Position numbers and translations under genes: made by a program. From the NCBI RefSeq assembly GCF_025370875.1, contig NZ_JAMXFD010000006.1:90460-154459 (forward strand): a stretch of 64,000 bases of DNA. Direction: 5' to 3'. This document shows positions 54,244 through 63,199 of this stretch, in pieces; position 1 is the stretch's first letter; each line of letters opens with the position of its first letter. This DNA is from Laspinema palackyanum D2c. Lineage in GTDB: Bacteria; Cyanobacteriota; Cyanobacteriia; Cyanobacteriales; Laspinemataceae. The notes under the pieces are model-generated. The model was not told where the DNA came from. It did not search any database and saw only the letters and a program-made list of their open reading frames with translations.

Positions 54244-55338
54244 GTGGACGCAAAAATGGGAGCGGTTCAGTCGTTGAACCTGTCAGGAACTCGTTTATTT
54301 TGGCTCTTAACCGTTGCCGTGACTGGGGCATCGCTCATCCTGGATGGGTTGAGTGGGAGAATCGCCAATCTCGGTGAAACCTTGACCCTACCCCTGTTTG
54401 CCTGTACTTTGGCAACGGTTGCCGTGGGGTACTGGGTGGTTCCCGCCCTGCAACGACTCAAAACTGGACAAGTGATTCGAGAGGATGGTCCTCAAAGTCA
54501 TTTGAAAAAAGCAGGCACTCCGACAATGGGCGGGGTGTTTTTTATTCCGGTGGCAACCCTGGTGGCGCTGATTTGGTCGGGGTTTGCACCGGAGGCGACT
54601 GCCTCCGTCGCCCTCACCCTCAGTTATGGTTTTATTGGCTGGTTGGATGACTGGCAAATTCTGAGGCGCAAGTCGAATAAAGGCATTTCTCCAAAAATGA
54701 AATTGGCCTTACAATTCGGTTTCGGCGCACTCTTTTGTTTGGGATTAGCCTTAACTCAACCCCCAACCATTACCAATATTACCCTCCCCTTTGGCATCGT
54801 TTTACCCTTGGGTTTCTTCTTTTGGGTCCTAGCCCAATTTGTCCTAGTTGCCGAAAGTAATGCCACCAATTTAACCGATGGCGTGGATGGATTGATGGGA
54901 GGAACTGGGGCCGTTGCCTTTTTGGGATTAGGTGGGTTAGTCGCCTCCACCCATCCCAGTTTAGGAATTTTCTGTGCCTGCATCAGTGGTAGCTGTATCG
55001 GTTTTGTCGCCTATAATCGCAACCCAGCGCGGGTCTTTATGGGGGATACCGGGTCTCTTGCCTTGGGCGGTGCCTTAGCTGCCGTTGCTCTAACCAGTGA
55101 TAGTCTTTGGGCTTTATTTATCCTCAGTGGACTGTTCTTTGTAGAATCCCTCTCGGTAATTGCCCAAGTGCTTTATTATAAGGCCACCAAAGGACCCGAT
55201 GGCATTGGCAAACGCTTATTTAAAATGGCTCCAATTCATCATCATTTAGAACTGAGTGGCTGGTCAGAATTGCAAATCGTCGCTGCATTTTATGTGATTT
55301 GTGGGGTTCTGGCTATCCTCGGTCTGACTTTAGGTTAA
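54244..55338 (+). CDS. mraY: Phospho-N-acetylmuramoyl-pentapeptide-transferase
   Basis: A 364-residue membrane enzyme that makes lipid I from UDP-MurNAc-pentapeptide and undecaprenyl phosphate, the first membrane step of peptidoglycan synthesis. About ten membrane helices are visible. Catalytic motifs: HLKKAGTPTMGG (about 85), GWLDDWQILRRKSNKG (about 134, DD), NATNLTDGVDGL (about 208), FMGDTGSL (about 267) and PIHHHLELSGW (about 335). The GTG at 54244 gives VDAKMGAVQ, matching the MDAKL-type start of relatives; an upstream GTG at 54220 is less likely. A hairpin follows at 55372. Confidence 0.96.
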   Translation: MDAKMGAVQSLNLSGTRLFWLLTVAVTGASLILDGLSGRIANLGETLTLPLFACTLATVAVGYWVVPALQRLKTGQVIREDGPQSHLKKAGTPTMGGVFFIPVATLVALIWSGFAPEATASVALTLSYGFIGWLDDWQILRRKSNKGISPKMKLALQFGFGALFCLGLALTQPPTITNITLPFGIVLPLGFFFWVLAQFVLVAESNATNLTDGVDGLMGGTGAVAFLGLGGLVASTHPSLGIFCACISGSCIGFVAYNRNPARVFMGDTGSLALGGALAAVALTSDSLWALFILSGLFFVESLSVIAQVLYYKATKGPDGIGKRLFKMAPIHHHLELSGWSELQIVAAFYVICGVLAILGLTLG

Positions 55339-55371
55339 TTGGCGTTCAGCTTCGGCGCAATGACTCCCCTC

Positions 55372-55397
55372 CAATGGCGCACAATCGTGCGCCATTG
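55372..55397 (+). terminator. Hairpin behind mraY
   Basis: CAATGGCGCAC, loop AATC, GTGCGCCATTG: an 11-bp perfect stem, followed by only a short T-run. It probably ends the mraY transcript before the glycosyltransferase gene. An A/T-rich triplet of AATCAATTAAA follows. Confidence 0.65.
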
Positions 55398-55447
55398 CCA
55401 TTTAAAATCAATTAAAATCAATTAAAATCATTATTTTATAAATTCTG

Positions 55448-56419
55448 ATGAACCCTGAACCTATATCCCAACCGATGCCTCCCTCGTTTTTGCCCCCGGT
55501 ATCCGTCGTGGTGCCGGTTTATAATGGCGAACAAGATTTACCTGACTTGATAGAGTGCCTGCGATCGCAAACCTATCCCCCTCAGAAGGTAGAGTATATT
55601 ATTGTGGATAACAATAGCAGCGATCGCACCCCAACCCTCCTCCAAGATGCGGTTCAAAACACCCCAGAAATCACCCTTCGTGCCCTTAGCGAACCACAAA
55701 TCCAAAGTTCCTACGCCGCCCGTAACACCGGCATCCGCGCCGCCACGGGGGAATTCATCGCCTTTACCGATGCCGATTGTCGTCCGGAACCCAACTGGTT
55801 ATTCTCCTTAATTCAGCCCTTTATTCAAGAAAATTTGGGAATTGTGGTGGGAGAAATTGCCGCATTCCCCGGAAATAACATCTTAGAACAATATGCGGAA
55901 CGGGAAGAAACTCTCTCTCAAAAACATACCTTAGCTCATCCCTTTTGTCCCTACGGACAAACGGCAAATCTGGGCATTCGCCGGTCTATTTTTGCCGAAG
56001 TTGGGTTATTTCGCAGTTATCTAACAACCGGAGGAGATGCGGATATCTGCTGGCGCATCCTCAGAGAAACCGAATGGAAGTTTGAATTTGCCCCAACTGC
56101 GATCGTCAAACATCGCCATCGGACAACCTTGAAAGCGTTACAAAGTCAATGGCGCAGATATGGCAAATCCAATCGCTACTTACATGAACTCCACGGAATT
56201 GATTTGATGAGAGAGTTGGACCAACGGGAATATCTTTATCGATTAACTCGCTGGGTTTTAAAAGAGTTACCTCTAAATACCTTAAAAGCAGTTGCCCAAA
56301 AAGCCACCCTAGCAGATATCCTATCAACTCCCATCGGTTTAATCTGTACCCAAGCGCGATCGCAAGGTCAACGAGAAGCTAACCTATCAGAAACCGCCCG
56401 AAAAATTGATTCCCTATAA
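55448..56419 (+). CDS. Family 2 glycosyltransferase
   Basis: A 323-residue GT-A-fold glycosyltransferase. It opens VSVVVPVYNGEQDLPDLIECL, with IIVDNNSSDRTP (about 55), AARNTGIRAATGEFIAFTDADC (about 95-115, DxD as DAD) and a later GGDADICWRI (about 196). The C-terminal 100 residues are helical and charged with no membrane segment. Sugar donor and acceptor cannot be told; exopolysaccharide or glycolipid synthesis is likely. It stands alone, with palindromic repeats directly downstream. Confidence 0.9.
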   Translation: MNPEPISQPMPPSFLPPVSVVVPVYNGEQDLPDLIECLRSQTYPPQKVEYIIVDNNSSDRTPTLLQDAVQNTPEITLRALSEPQIQSSYAARNTGIRAATGEFIAFTDADCRPEPNWLFSLIQPFIQENLGIVVGEIAAFPGNNILEQYAEREETLSQKHTLAHPFCPYGQTANLGIRRSIFAEVGLFRSYLTTGGDADICWRILRETEWKFEFAPTAIVKHRHRTTLKALQSQWRRYGKSNRYLHELHGIDLMRELDQREYLYRLTRWVLKELPLNTLKAVAQKATLADILSTPIGLICTQARSQGQREANLSETARKIDSL

Positions 56420-56468
56420 CCCATTTTGGGGGCGATTCGCTTTCTCGCCCCTACAGTCGTTCTCCCCT

Positions 56469-56525
56469 GTTCGTAGTAACGACTTCAGTCGTTCTCCCCT
56501 GTTCGTAGTAACGACTTCAGTCGTT
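56469..56525. repeat. Two copies of the GTAGTAACGACTTCAGTCGTT repeat
   Basis: Copies at 56469-56493 and 56501-56525, same orientation, separated by seven bases (CTCCCCT). They lie between the convergent glycosyltransferase and phosphatase genes, the typical position for this family here. Confidence 0.92.
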
Positions 56526-56559
56526 TCCGGGTGCAAGTAGTTCCCACAAACCCAACAAC

Positions 56560-57327
56560 TCATCCCCTCTGATGCAACCGTCGCGCCAATGCCAAATCAA
56601 AATAAGTCGCTTCACCGGCATCTCCAGATAAAACCCTAAACGGTTCATCCGGTTCCCCCAGAGAATCTATCACCAATTCTGCCCCAGAAAAATCTTGATT
56701 GCGGGTATAATTATTAACTGTAATTACCGTTTTTACCCCAGCCGCTTTAGCTGCTAATAATCCTTGATTGGAATCCTCGATCGCCAAACAATCCTCCGGT
56801 TGTAAATTTAAAGCCTGGAGAGCATATTGATAGACATCCGGTTCGGGCTTTTTAACCGGAACCATATCCCCCGCCGCAATCACTTCAAACCAACTCGGAC
56901 CATCCTGGGAAATTGCACTTTTTAACAACGCCTCGACATTATGGGGATCAGAAGTCGTGGCGATCGCCAGACGTACTCCCTCCCGTTGCGCTTCCTGCAT
57001 TAACCGCATCACCCCAGGACGTAAGGGAATTCTATCCACCACTAACTGACCAAAATACTTATTTTTAATCTCATGCAAATCGATAACAAACTGATCTAAA
57101 TTTTGATTGGGAATGGGGAAATCTGACTGATACTGCTGCACATAATGGCGGATTCGTTCCTTCCCTCCCCCAATCTCTAATAATTCTCCATAAAACTCTA
57201 CCGACCATTCCCAATCTAATCCCGCCTCCGAAAATGCCCGGTTAAACGCGGGACGATGAGCATCTCGCTCAGTTTCAGCCAGAGTCCCATCCACATCAAA
57301 AATCACAGCCCGCAGTTCACTCATCAC
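56560..57327 (-). CDS. HAD family phosphatase, CbbY-like
   Basis: A 255-residue HAD hydrolase of the CbbY/phosphoglycolate-phosphatase group. Motif I is FDVDGTLAETERD (about 9, nucleophile Asp), motif II IATTSDPHN (about 123) and motif III/IV KPEPDVYQYAL with AIEDSNQG (about 160-185). The alpha-helical cap lies between 20 and 105 and matches CbbY. CbbY dephosphorylates xylulose-1,5-bisphosphate, a Rubisco inhibitor; that substrate is possible here but not shown. Two adjacent ATGs exist at 57327 and 57324. Confidence 0.9.
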   Translation of the reverse strand: MMSELRAVIFDVDGTLAETERDAHRPAFNRAFSEAGLDWEWSVEFYGELLEIGGGKERIRHYVQQYQSDFPIPNQNLDQFVIDLHEIKNKYFGQLVVDRIPLRPGVMRLMQEAQREGVRLAIATTSDPHNVEALLKSAISQDGPSWFEVIAAGDMVPVKKPEPDVYQYALQALNLQPEDCLAIEDSNQGLLAAKAAGVKTVITVNNYTRNQDFSGAELVIDSLGEPDEPFRVLSGDAGEATYFDLALARRLHQRG

Positions 57328-57347
57328 CCATCCTTTTAAAAATATTT

Positions 57348-57408
57348 AACCACAGATTACCCTAATTTCCTTTGAATTAATCAGTGAAAATCTGTGTAAT
57401 CCGTGGTT
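57348..57408. repeat. 61-base inverted repeat of the CCACAGATTAC type
   Basis: AACCACAGATTAC at 57348-57360 faces GTAATCCGTGGTT at 57396-57408 with one mismatch. This CCACAGATTAC/AATCTGTG repeat is widespread in bacterial spacers. It lies just upstream of the phosphatase gene and may overlap its promoter. Confidence 0.7.
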
Positions 57409-57515
57409 ACCATCTCAGCAATATTTCAGGTTTTAAATTCGATATCTTTTATCGACGAACCCATCGGGGGTTCAGTCTTGGATTTTTCAAAAAAAATGCC
57501 AAGTTAAACCTGTTT

Positions 57516-57776
57516 CTATTCGTCACAAATCAGGCGATCGCAAGGAATCGTATCCGAGAGAATCGCCCCTGCCGTTCCTCCCGTATGGACTTCTAACAGG
57601 GACTGCTCAGGGGCCTTAAACAGGAGCCGTTGACCGGGAAACATCACCCGTTCAAAATACCAATTGGCAATATTACAGATTCGGATAATCTGAATTTTGC
57701 TTGTAATGTTAACGTAGCAACAAAGAATATCGGTACCATTACCTATAGCTGCTTCGGGAGCCTGGAGTTGAGCCAT
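57516..57776 (-). CDS. DUF1830 family protein
   Basis: An 86-residue cyanobacterial protein. The signature ILCCYVNITSKIQIIRICNI, then NWYFERVMFPGQRLLF, is typical of DUF1830. No function is known. The C-terminal 20 residues (GTAGAILSDTIPCDRLICDE) are less conserved. It is transcribed leftward, away from the SprT-like gene. The ATG at 57776 gives the usual length. Confidence 0.9.
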   Translation of the reverse strand: MAQLQAPEAAIGNGTDILCCYVNITSKIQIIRICNIANWYFERVMFPGQRLLFKAPEQSLLEVHTGGTAGAILSDTIPCDRLICDE

Positions 57777-58160
57777 TGTTTAGAGCCTCATTTTTATAAA
57801 ATTACCGCCGCACTGGGCTGCGCTGAGTGCAACCCTCTCTTTGATATTAACCTTTTGTTACATTATTGGGGATCAATCTTAATATTGTGTTAATATTTGA
57901 GCTTTTGAACCTACAAAACCTTGCTCCATAAGGCTTTCAGCCTATAATCTAGCCGATTTAACCCTTAAAATACTGCAATTCATCAATTTTTTATCCGTAA
58001 TTATGAATTGGCAATAGCTGATTTAACCCTAAAAATTCTCTCTTGAGGACAAGGGTCATTAATCTGGGGATCACTCCCGGTGGAGAATTTGCAGCAGCAA
58101 TCCCTTTGCTGTTACCCTCAAACATGAATCGCCACGGGGATCGCCCCAGGAGGAAACGGC
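57777..58160. other. 384-base divergent promoter region
   Basis: It separates DUF1830 (minus) and the SprT-like gene (plus). The middle is A/T-rich with several TTAACC runs; no definite promoter pair was picked. A strong AGGAGG site lies just before the ATG at 58161. No gene is seen. Confidence 0.6.
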
Positions 58161-59348
58161 ATGATTCGGATTCAGGGAATCGTCAAAGCAGCACAAATCG
58201 CCCGAAGTCAGTTACAGGCAGGAGTCCCTCCCAGTCGCCTGGTCAGTTTTCAGGAATTCATCCAAGAAACCCTCGGCAAGATTGACGAAATCTGTGCCAA
58301 CGCCAATATCAGTCCCGCGCAACTCCCGACACCCTCGCGCAAAGCATATCAGTTCCTGGCACAAATCGACTTATCCAACCTGCCTGTCGCATCCCCGAAT
58401 AGTCCGGCAGTATCCGTACAACCGATTCGCCTGAAAAATATTCGCAATCAACAACAACAGGTTTTAGCCGCGATCGCCTCCATCCTCGCCAATCCCAAAA
58501 ACAGTCATTCACAACAACAGCACCTGCTCAAGAGTCTTCAAGAAACCGTTGCTACAATCGAAAGAATCTGCACTCAACAGAATGCCACCCCAGCCCAATT
58601 AAGTAAAACCGCCAGACAGACTTATGCTTGGATAAAATTTTTAACTGCCGAGTCAAATTTAGAACGCCATCTGAGTGCCACAAGACGCACCCAAAAACTG
58701 GCAGAAGAAATGCTGTGGAGTCAGATGCACCATCCCTGCAAAACTATCGCCGTTGAGTTTACAAATATCACCCATTTGTACAAAGGACAAATTGGCCCAC
58801 TAGAGGCGAAAGCTCAAATTAATGAAGCCTTTATTAACGCCAACGATGAGATTTTAGCCGTTCTGGTTAGATTAGCCTTTCGGGGCAAAAATCAAGCAGA
58901 TAGTCAAGCCATTAAAGAGTATGCTCTTTCCGATGACTACAGCGAAGTCGTGTTAGAGCTAGATTTGATAGCGGATACAGAATCCGAGAATCCCCAAGGG
59001 AAATGCTATAACCTCGATCGCCTGTTTCACACCGTCAACCGAGAGTATTTTGGGGGCAAAATGGTCAAACCACGCCTAAGCTGGAATCGGTCCTTTACCA
59101 CCCGCAAATTCGGCCATTACGAACGGGGACGCGATCGCGTGGTGTTGAGTATTAGCTTAGATAGCGATCGGGTTCCGCAATATGTGGTGGAGTTCGTCTT
59201 GTATCACGAGTTACTCCATAAACAGCATGAGGGAAAATGGGTGAATGGACGCTTGAATGTGCATACCCCAGAATTTCGCCAAGACGAGCAGAAGTTCCGC
59301 AAGTATAAAGAGGCGGATCAATGGCTCACTCATTTAGCATCGCAGTAG
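58161..59348 (+). CDS. SprT/M48-like zinc metallopeptidase with duplicated N-terminal motif
   Basis: A 395-residue protein. The C-terminal domain holds the zinc site HELLHKQH (HExxH, about 353) and a later NVHTPEFRQDE (His about 371), as in SprT/YgjP-like peptidases. The N-terminus contains the same helical motif twice: ICANANISPAQLPTPSRKAY (about 48-67) and ICTQQNATPAQLSKTARQTY (about 134-153), each followed by a hydrophobic helix. This duplication is not part of the SprT family and may bind a partner. AGGAGG supports the ATG. Target is unknown. Confidence 0.82.
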   Translation: MIRIQGIVKAAQIARSQLQAGVPPSRLVSFQEFIQETLGKIDEICANANISPAQLPTPSRKAYQFLAQIDLSNLPVASPNSPAVSVQPIRLKNIRNQQQQVLAAIASILANPKNSHSQQQHLLKSLQETVATIERICTQQNATPAQLSKTARQTYAWIKFLTAESNLERHLSATRRTQKLAEEMLWSQMHHPCKTIAVEFTNITHLYKGQIGPLEAKAQINEAFINANDEILAVLVRLAFRGKNQADSQAIKEYALSDDYSEVVLELDLIADTESENPQGKCYNLDRLFHTVNREYFGGKMVKPRLSWNRSFTTRKFGHYERGRDRVVLSISLDSDRVPQYVVEFVLYHELLHKQHEGKWVNGRLNVHTPEFRQDEQKFRKYKEADQWLTHLASQ

Positions 59349-59544
59349 GAGAGTTTGGGGGTAGAGACAATAGATTTGGATACGGAAAATTTTGGAAAGC
59401 TTAGATTCAACCGCTTTTCCCATGAATAGAAGCATTGAATCACCACATTTGACCGCAACAGAAACTCAATAATCGCACTGTTACTGCTTATGTCAATAAA
59501 TGTAGATCCGCCCTTTGCTTAATTTCCTTGAAGTTAAATTTATA

Positions 59545-59584
59545 AAATAATCCCCCCTTTGTGGAGACAAAAGAGGGATTATTT
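59545..59584. terminator. Bidirectional terminator hairpin
   Basis: AAATAATCCC at 59545-59554 faces its complement GGGATTATTT at 59575-59584, with a further internal CTTTGT/ACAAAAG pairing. It lies between the convergent SprT-like (plus) and SH3 (minus) genes and has A/T runs at both ends. Confidence 0.8.
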
Positions 59585-59601
59585 ATGCTAGTTAACCCCC
59601 A

Positions 59602-60255
59602 TTAACCTTGGGGACAGACGGTTAAACTGTCAGCGGAAATATAACCATTAATCGGGAACGTAATTTGAACCCAATCTCGGGGTTCGCCATTGAGATCTCG
59701 GACGAGTTGATAGTTTTCAACTAAGGTGACTCGTGCAGCCGCATCTACTCCGCCTTTGTAGGCGGAAAGGCGGGACGGGTTTTCGCGAATGGCTAACCCT
59801 CGGGGTGCGCGATCGCCATTGACTTCTCGGCATAAGTTAACCGGGGTGGGTCCGGTACTGGGTACGGGAGTGGTTCCCACTTGTTCGACACAATAGCCCA
59901 AATTGCTGGTATTGCCATATCCATTAGATACATATCCCTGCACGGGGGCAGCAATTTCGACCCATTGACGTCCGTCGGGTCCTCGGATGCCTTGAAATCC
60001 TTGGACTAGGGTCACTTGTTGGTTAAAGGGAACAAATCCCACCTGGGGACTGTTGGGATTCGGTCCTTGGCGAATAATCAACCCAGAGGGAGCGAGGGTG
60101 CGACGGCAGAAACTCTGGGCTGCCTGTGCCTGTGCTTGTTGCCAGGAGGGCGTTGAGGCGGAAAGGGTTTGGGCAGTTCCCGTTAGTAATCCTCCGGCGA
60201 TCGCCAATAAACTCACAAATGCTGCGGGTAAGTTCGAGTGAGTAAATTTTCTCAT
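59602..60255 (-). CDS. Exported protein with two bacterial SH3 domains
   Basis: A 217-residue protein with a signal peptide (about 1-33, ending SAS). Two SH3b-type domains follow, about 48-118 (LIIRQGPNPNSPQVGFVPF, then WVEIAAPVQGYV) and 138-215 (GLAIRENPSRLSAYKGGV, then WVQITFPINGYI). Each has a cysteine pair that could form a disulphide. Such domains bind peptidoglycan or peptides in the periplasm. GGAG supports the ATG. No enzymatic domain is present, so it is probably a wall-binding or scaffold protein. Confidence 0.87.
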   Translation of the reverse strand: MRKFTHSNLPAAFVSLLAIAGGLLTGTAQTLSASTPSWQQAQAQAAQSFCRRTLAPSGLIIRQGPNPNSPQVGFVPFNQQVTLVQGFQGIRGPDGRQWVEIAAPVQGYVSNGYGNTSNLGYCVEQVGTTPVPSTGPTPVNLCREVNGDRAPRGLAIRENPSRLSAYKGGVDAAARVTLVENYQLVRDLNGEPRDWVQITFPINGYISADSLTVCPQG

Positions 60256-60493
60256 GATTTAATCTCCAATTTGACTAAAAACTGTCGTATTATTATGAGT
60301 TAGTTATAACCCATAATTTTTAGCTTTAAATCAGTCTGGAGATAGGTATTGCTCACTCTTTCGGGAACCTTCCCGGACATCATCACTCTCCATCTCCCCG
60401 GGGGGAATCCTGAGTAAAACTTGACCGACCCCTCCCTAGGTTTCATTCTCTTCTAGGGTGAATAGCTGGGCTTTAATCAGGGATTCTCGGGCT

Positions 60494-61840
60494 TTAGCCT
60501 TGGGGTGGGGAGGACTGAATCGAGGGAGGTAAATTCCGAAAAGTTAGCGTATAAATTTCCGTCGGCATTTCAATGTTTGCGCGGTCTAATGCCTCTTTAA
60601 TTCTTTGAGCGCCCTGAGAGGTCATTTCCAGAAACTCGGCTCGTCGGGAATCCACCCAAAAGCGAATTTCTAAATTAATCGTACTGGCAGCTAATTCCTG
60701 AACGAGGACTTCAGGTGCCGGACTGGGTTCTACTAAGTCAAGTTCATTAAGGGCTTTTAAAATTGCGGCTTTCGCTTGGTTAATGTCGGCGTCATAATCA
60801 ATACCAACCATCACCGATGTGCGTCGCCGAGGTGAAGCGGTATTGTTCGTAATACTGGATGAAAAGACTTCTTGATTTGGAATATAAATCAGCCGTCCAT
60901 CATAAGTTCTGATGGTGGTGGCGCGGAGTTGAACTTCGGTGACGGTGCCTTCATAGTCACCGATCGCAATCTGGTCCCCAATCCGGAAGGGACGAACTGC
61001 CAGCAGAATCACTCCGGCAATGTAGTTACTTAAAACATCTTTTAAACTAAAACCAATCGCCACACTGGTGAGTCCTAATGCTCCGAGTAACGCGGCAAAA
61101 TCTAGCCCTAAAACGCCCAAGGCAATCACCCAACCTATCACCCAAATCGCCCCATAACCCAAGCGAGAAATCAACAGTTCTGTACTGTGATCGCCTTCGG
61201 TTTTTTGCGCCCAACTATAGGCAATCCGACGGACAGCAATAGCAAAACCCCAAGTTAATAAGATGACAATTAATGCTCCCACCAGCGAGGGTAAGTTACC
61301 AATTGCATCTTGAAGTAAATTCCGCACCGTGGCATTGAGGCGTTGGGCGACATCGATCGCCAGGGGAGGACGATCAAGAGCTTCGTTCAATTCCTCCGCC
61401 CACTGATTGGCTAAAATTTGAGCATTTGCAACCCCAAAATCCTCGGCATCCTGCTCGATTACCGTCATAATCACGCGGTTGTTGACTTGCAAGGTTGCAT
61501 AATTTTCGGTCTGATTATACTGAACAGTAATCGAGTCTGCGGTTTCCGATTGACCTATCAAACTGCTTAGGCGTCGGTTGATAATCTGTGCGCGCTCTCG
61601 TGCGCTCAGATTTCCCACACTGCCGACTTGAAAAATAGGTCGGTTTTTCACAACGACATCGGCAAAAAAGGGTTCAGTCAACCCAGGGACGCTCTCCTCC
61701 GTTGCCGGAGAGGATTGAGGCATCGGCATCTCCTCTTGTGCGAAACTCGGGGAAGCGATCGCCATCATCGCGCCTAAGAGGAACCCCCCCAGGTAAGCTG
61801 TCCTCCTCAGATTTACTTTGATTAGGTTGTGTTTTAACAT
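60494..61840 (-). CDS. MscS-type mechanosensitive channel
   Basis: A 448-residue channel protein. A signal peptide (about 15-36, ending SFAQEE) and a periplasmic helical domain (about 40-175) precede three membrane helices (about 178-290). The MscS pore and beta domain follow (SIGFSLKDVLSNYIAGVIL, RPFRIGDQIAIGDYEGTV), then the alpha/beta C-terminal domain (RRRTSVMVGIDYDADINQAK). It is of the cyanobacterial large MscS type with an N-terminal periplasmic extension. The ATG at 61840 is the natural start; the longer frame to 61861 lacks a ribosome site. Confidence 0.92.
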   Translation of the reverse strand: MLKHNLIKVNLRRTAYLGGFLLGAMMAIASPSFAQEEMPMPQSSPATEESVPGLTEPFFADVVVKNRPIFQVGSVGNLSARERAQIINRRLSSLIGQSETADSITVQYNQTENYATLQVNNRVIMTVIEQDAEDFGVANAQILANQWAEELNEALDRPPLAIDVAQRLNATVRNLLQDAIGNLPSLVGALIVILLTWGFAIAVRRIAYSWAQKTEGDHSTELLISRLGYGAIWVIGWVIALGVLGLDFAALLGALGLTSVAIGFSLKDVLSNYIAGVILLAVRPFRIGDQIAIGDYEGTVTEVQLRATTIRTYDGRLIYIPNQEVFSSSITNNTASPRRRTSVMVGIDYDADINQAKAAILKALNELDLVEPSPAPEVLVQELAASTINLEIRFWVDSRRAEFLEMTSQGAQRIKEALDRANIEMPTEIYTLTFRNLPPSIQSSPPQG

Positions 61841-62125
61841 AATTGGATGCTCAAGGGTCAACGGTACTGCCTTACATTTTGAGCCACAATCGTCCCTCCA
61901 TTGCGTCCCCCTTATGGTATATCTTCAGCGCCGGTTCACCGGGAAGTAAGCGATTTTTCCGCGATCGCTTTCTCCTCTTTAATGATTATAGAGGCGGGAT
62001 GTTAAGCCAAATACCTGTTACCCTTTCTTTTTAGAGAACAAAAAATCTTAAATGAGAGACTAAGACATAAAAGCACAAATTTCCCGCTTAAAATTGGATT
62101 GATTCATACAGGAGAGCGTTGTATT

Positions 62126-63022
62126 ATGCCTGGGCAAAAGTCCCCTCTATCTCTAATTCCCCTTGGGTCCGCCGTCTTCGTGGCGATCGCCATCGTCTCT
62201 CGCCTGTCAACACCGCTACAGGCAACCGCCACCGCCGGAGAAATCCTCCGCGAAACTCGACCCGGGGAACTGCTCACCCAAGGGGACCCTCTGGATCCGC
62301 CTAGGGATAACCCCTCTCCCTTACAGGGTTCGGCAGGAGGCACTCGGTTTTATCAGCCGCCAATAGAACCTCCATTGCGCCAGATTCCCCTTAATAATGG
62401 AATTCGCGGCAAATGTCCCATTGATCGCCAGATCCCTTCGGAACCCCTCACTGCCTTGATGCCTTCCTCTGGGGTGGGGTTAACCACAGCAGGAAATTCC
62501 ACCACCTTTTTTATCTATTTGCCCACGACTTCAGCCCTCACAGGGGAATTTGTGCTGCAAGATGAGACGGGGACAGAACAGCTTTATCAGATGATGGTGG
62601 AACTCACCAATACCCCCGGTATTATCCGGTTCACCGTTCCCCTCCAGGAGCTATCTTTAAAGAGTGGCGAGTATTATAGGTGGTACTTTAGTATCCTGTG
62701 CGATCCGAGCGATCGCGCCGCAGATTTGTTTGTCTCGGGATGGATTCAACCGATGGATGTGAGTCCAAGCTTAATGGCGGACCTGGAAAATGCCGCAACT
62801 CCCCTGGAACGCGCTGAAATTTATGGACAAAATGGCTTTTGGTATCCCACCCTGGAACTGTTAGCCGATATGCAGCAGTCGCCCACTAATTTTTCCACCG
62901 AAGCAAAAATCGGGTGGGATGAACTGTTGAGTGCTGAGGTTGTTAATCTCGAATTTCTGGTCAATCAACCGTTTTTAGAATGCTGTGAAATAGAAAATAA
63001 ACCCCTACCAACCCAGCCCTAA
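62126..63022 (+). CDS. DUF928 family exported protein
   Basis: A 298-residue protein with a signal peptide (about 8-33). The DUF928 domain covers about 95-270: GLTTAGNSTTFFIYLPTTSALTGEF-like beta strands, GIIRFTVPLQELSL, GEYYRWYFSILCDP and the C-terminal LERAEIYGQNGFWYPTLELLADMQ. The ATG at 62126 is preferred because GGAG lies upstream, inside the longer frame opening at TTG 62099. The next gene is a CHASE2 protein, the usual cyanobacterial neighbour. Function is unknown; a periplasmic sensor role is inferred. Confidence 0.88.
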   Translation: MPGQKSPLSLIPLGSAVFVAIAIVSRLSTPLQATATAGEILRETRPGELLTQGDPLDPPRDNPSPLQGSAGGTRFYQPPIEPPLRQIPLNNGIRGKCPIDRQIPSEPLTALMPSSGVGLTTAGNSTTFFIYLPTTSALTGEFVLQDETGTEQLYQMMVELTNTPGIIRFTVPLQELSLKSGEYYRWYFSILCDPSDRAADLFVSGWIQPMDVSPSLMADLENAATPLERAEIYGQNGFWYPTLELLADMQQSPTNFSTEAKIGWDELLSAEVVNLEFLVNQPFLECCEIENKPLPTQP

Positions 63023-63199
63023 ACGGACCCTGGTCGGAAACACTTCTAGGCGATCGAGGATTGATCGCCCCCATCCGGTGGGGTACAACCGAACCCGATT
63101 GAATAATCCTCAGATCCGTTGGCTATCTAATCGGGGTGAATCTATATTTAATCTAAAATATTAACGGTTTCGATTTCTTTATCCTCTTTCCCTGTGCGA

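Noticed and set aside
61925-61965. Glutamine (glnA) riboswitch-like GTTCACC...GGAAGTAAG
   Set aside because: The P2 helix between the two conserved strings is missing and the motif lies upstream of no glutamine-related gene; chance match is likely.
62099-62125. TTG start of the DUF928 gene
   Set aside because: The ribosome site lies inside this extension and serves the ATG at 62126.
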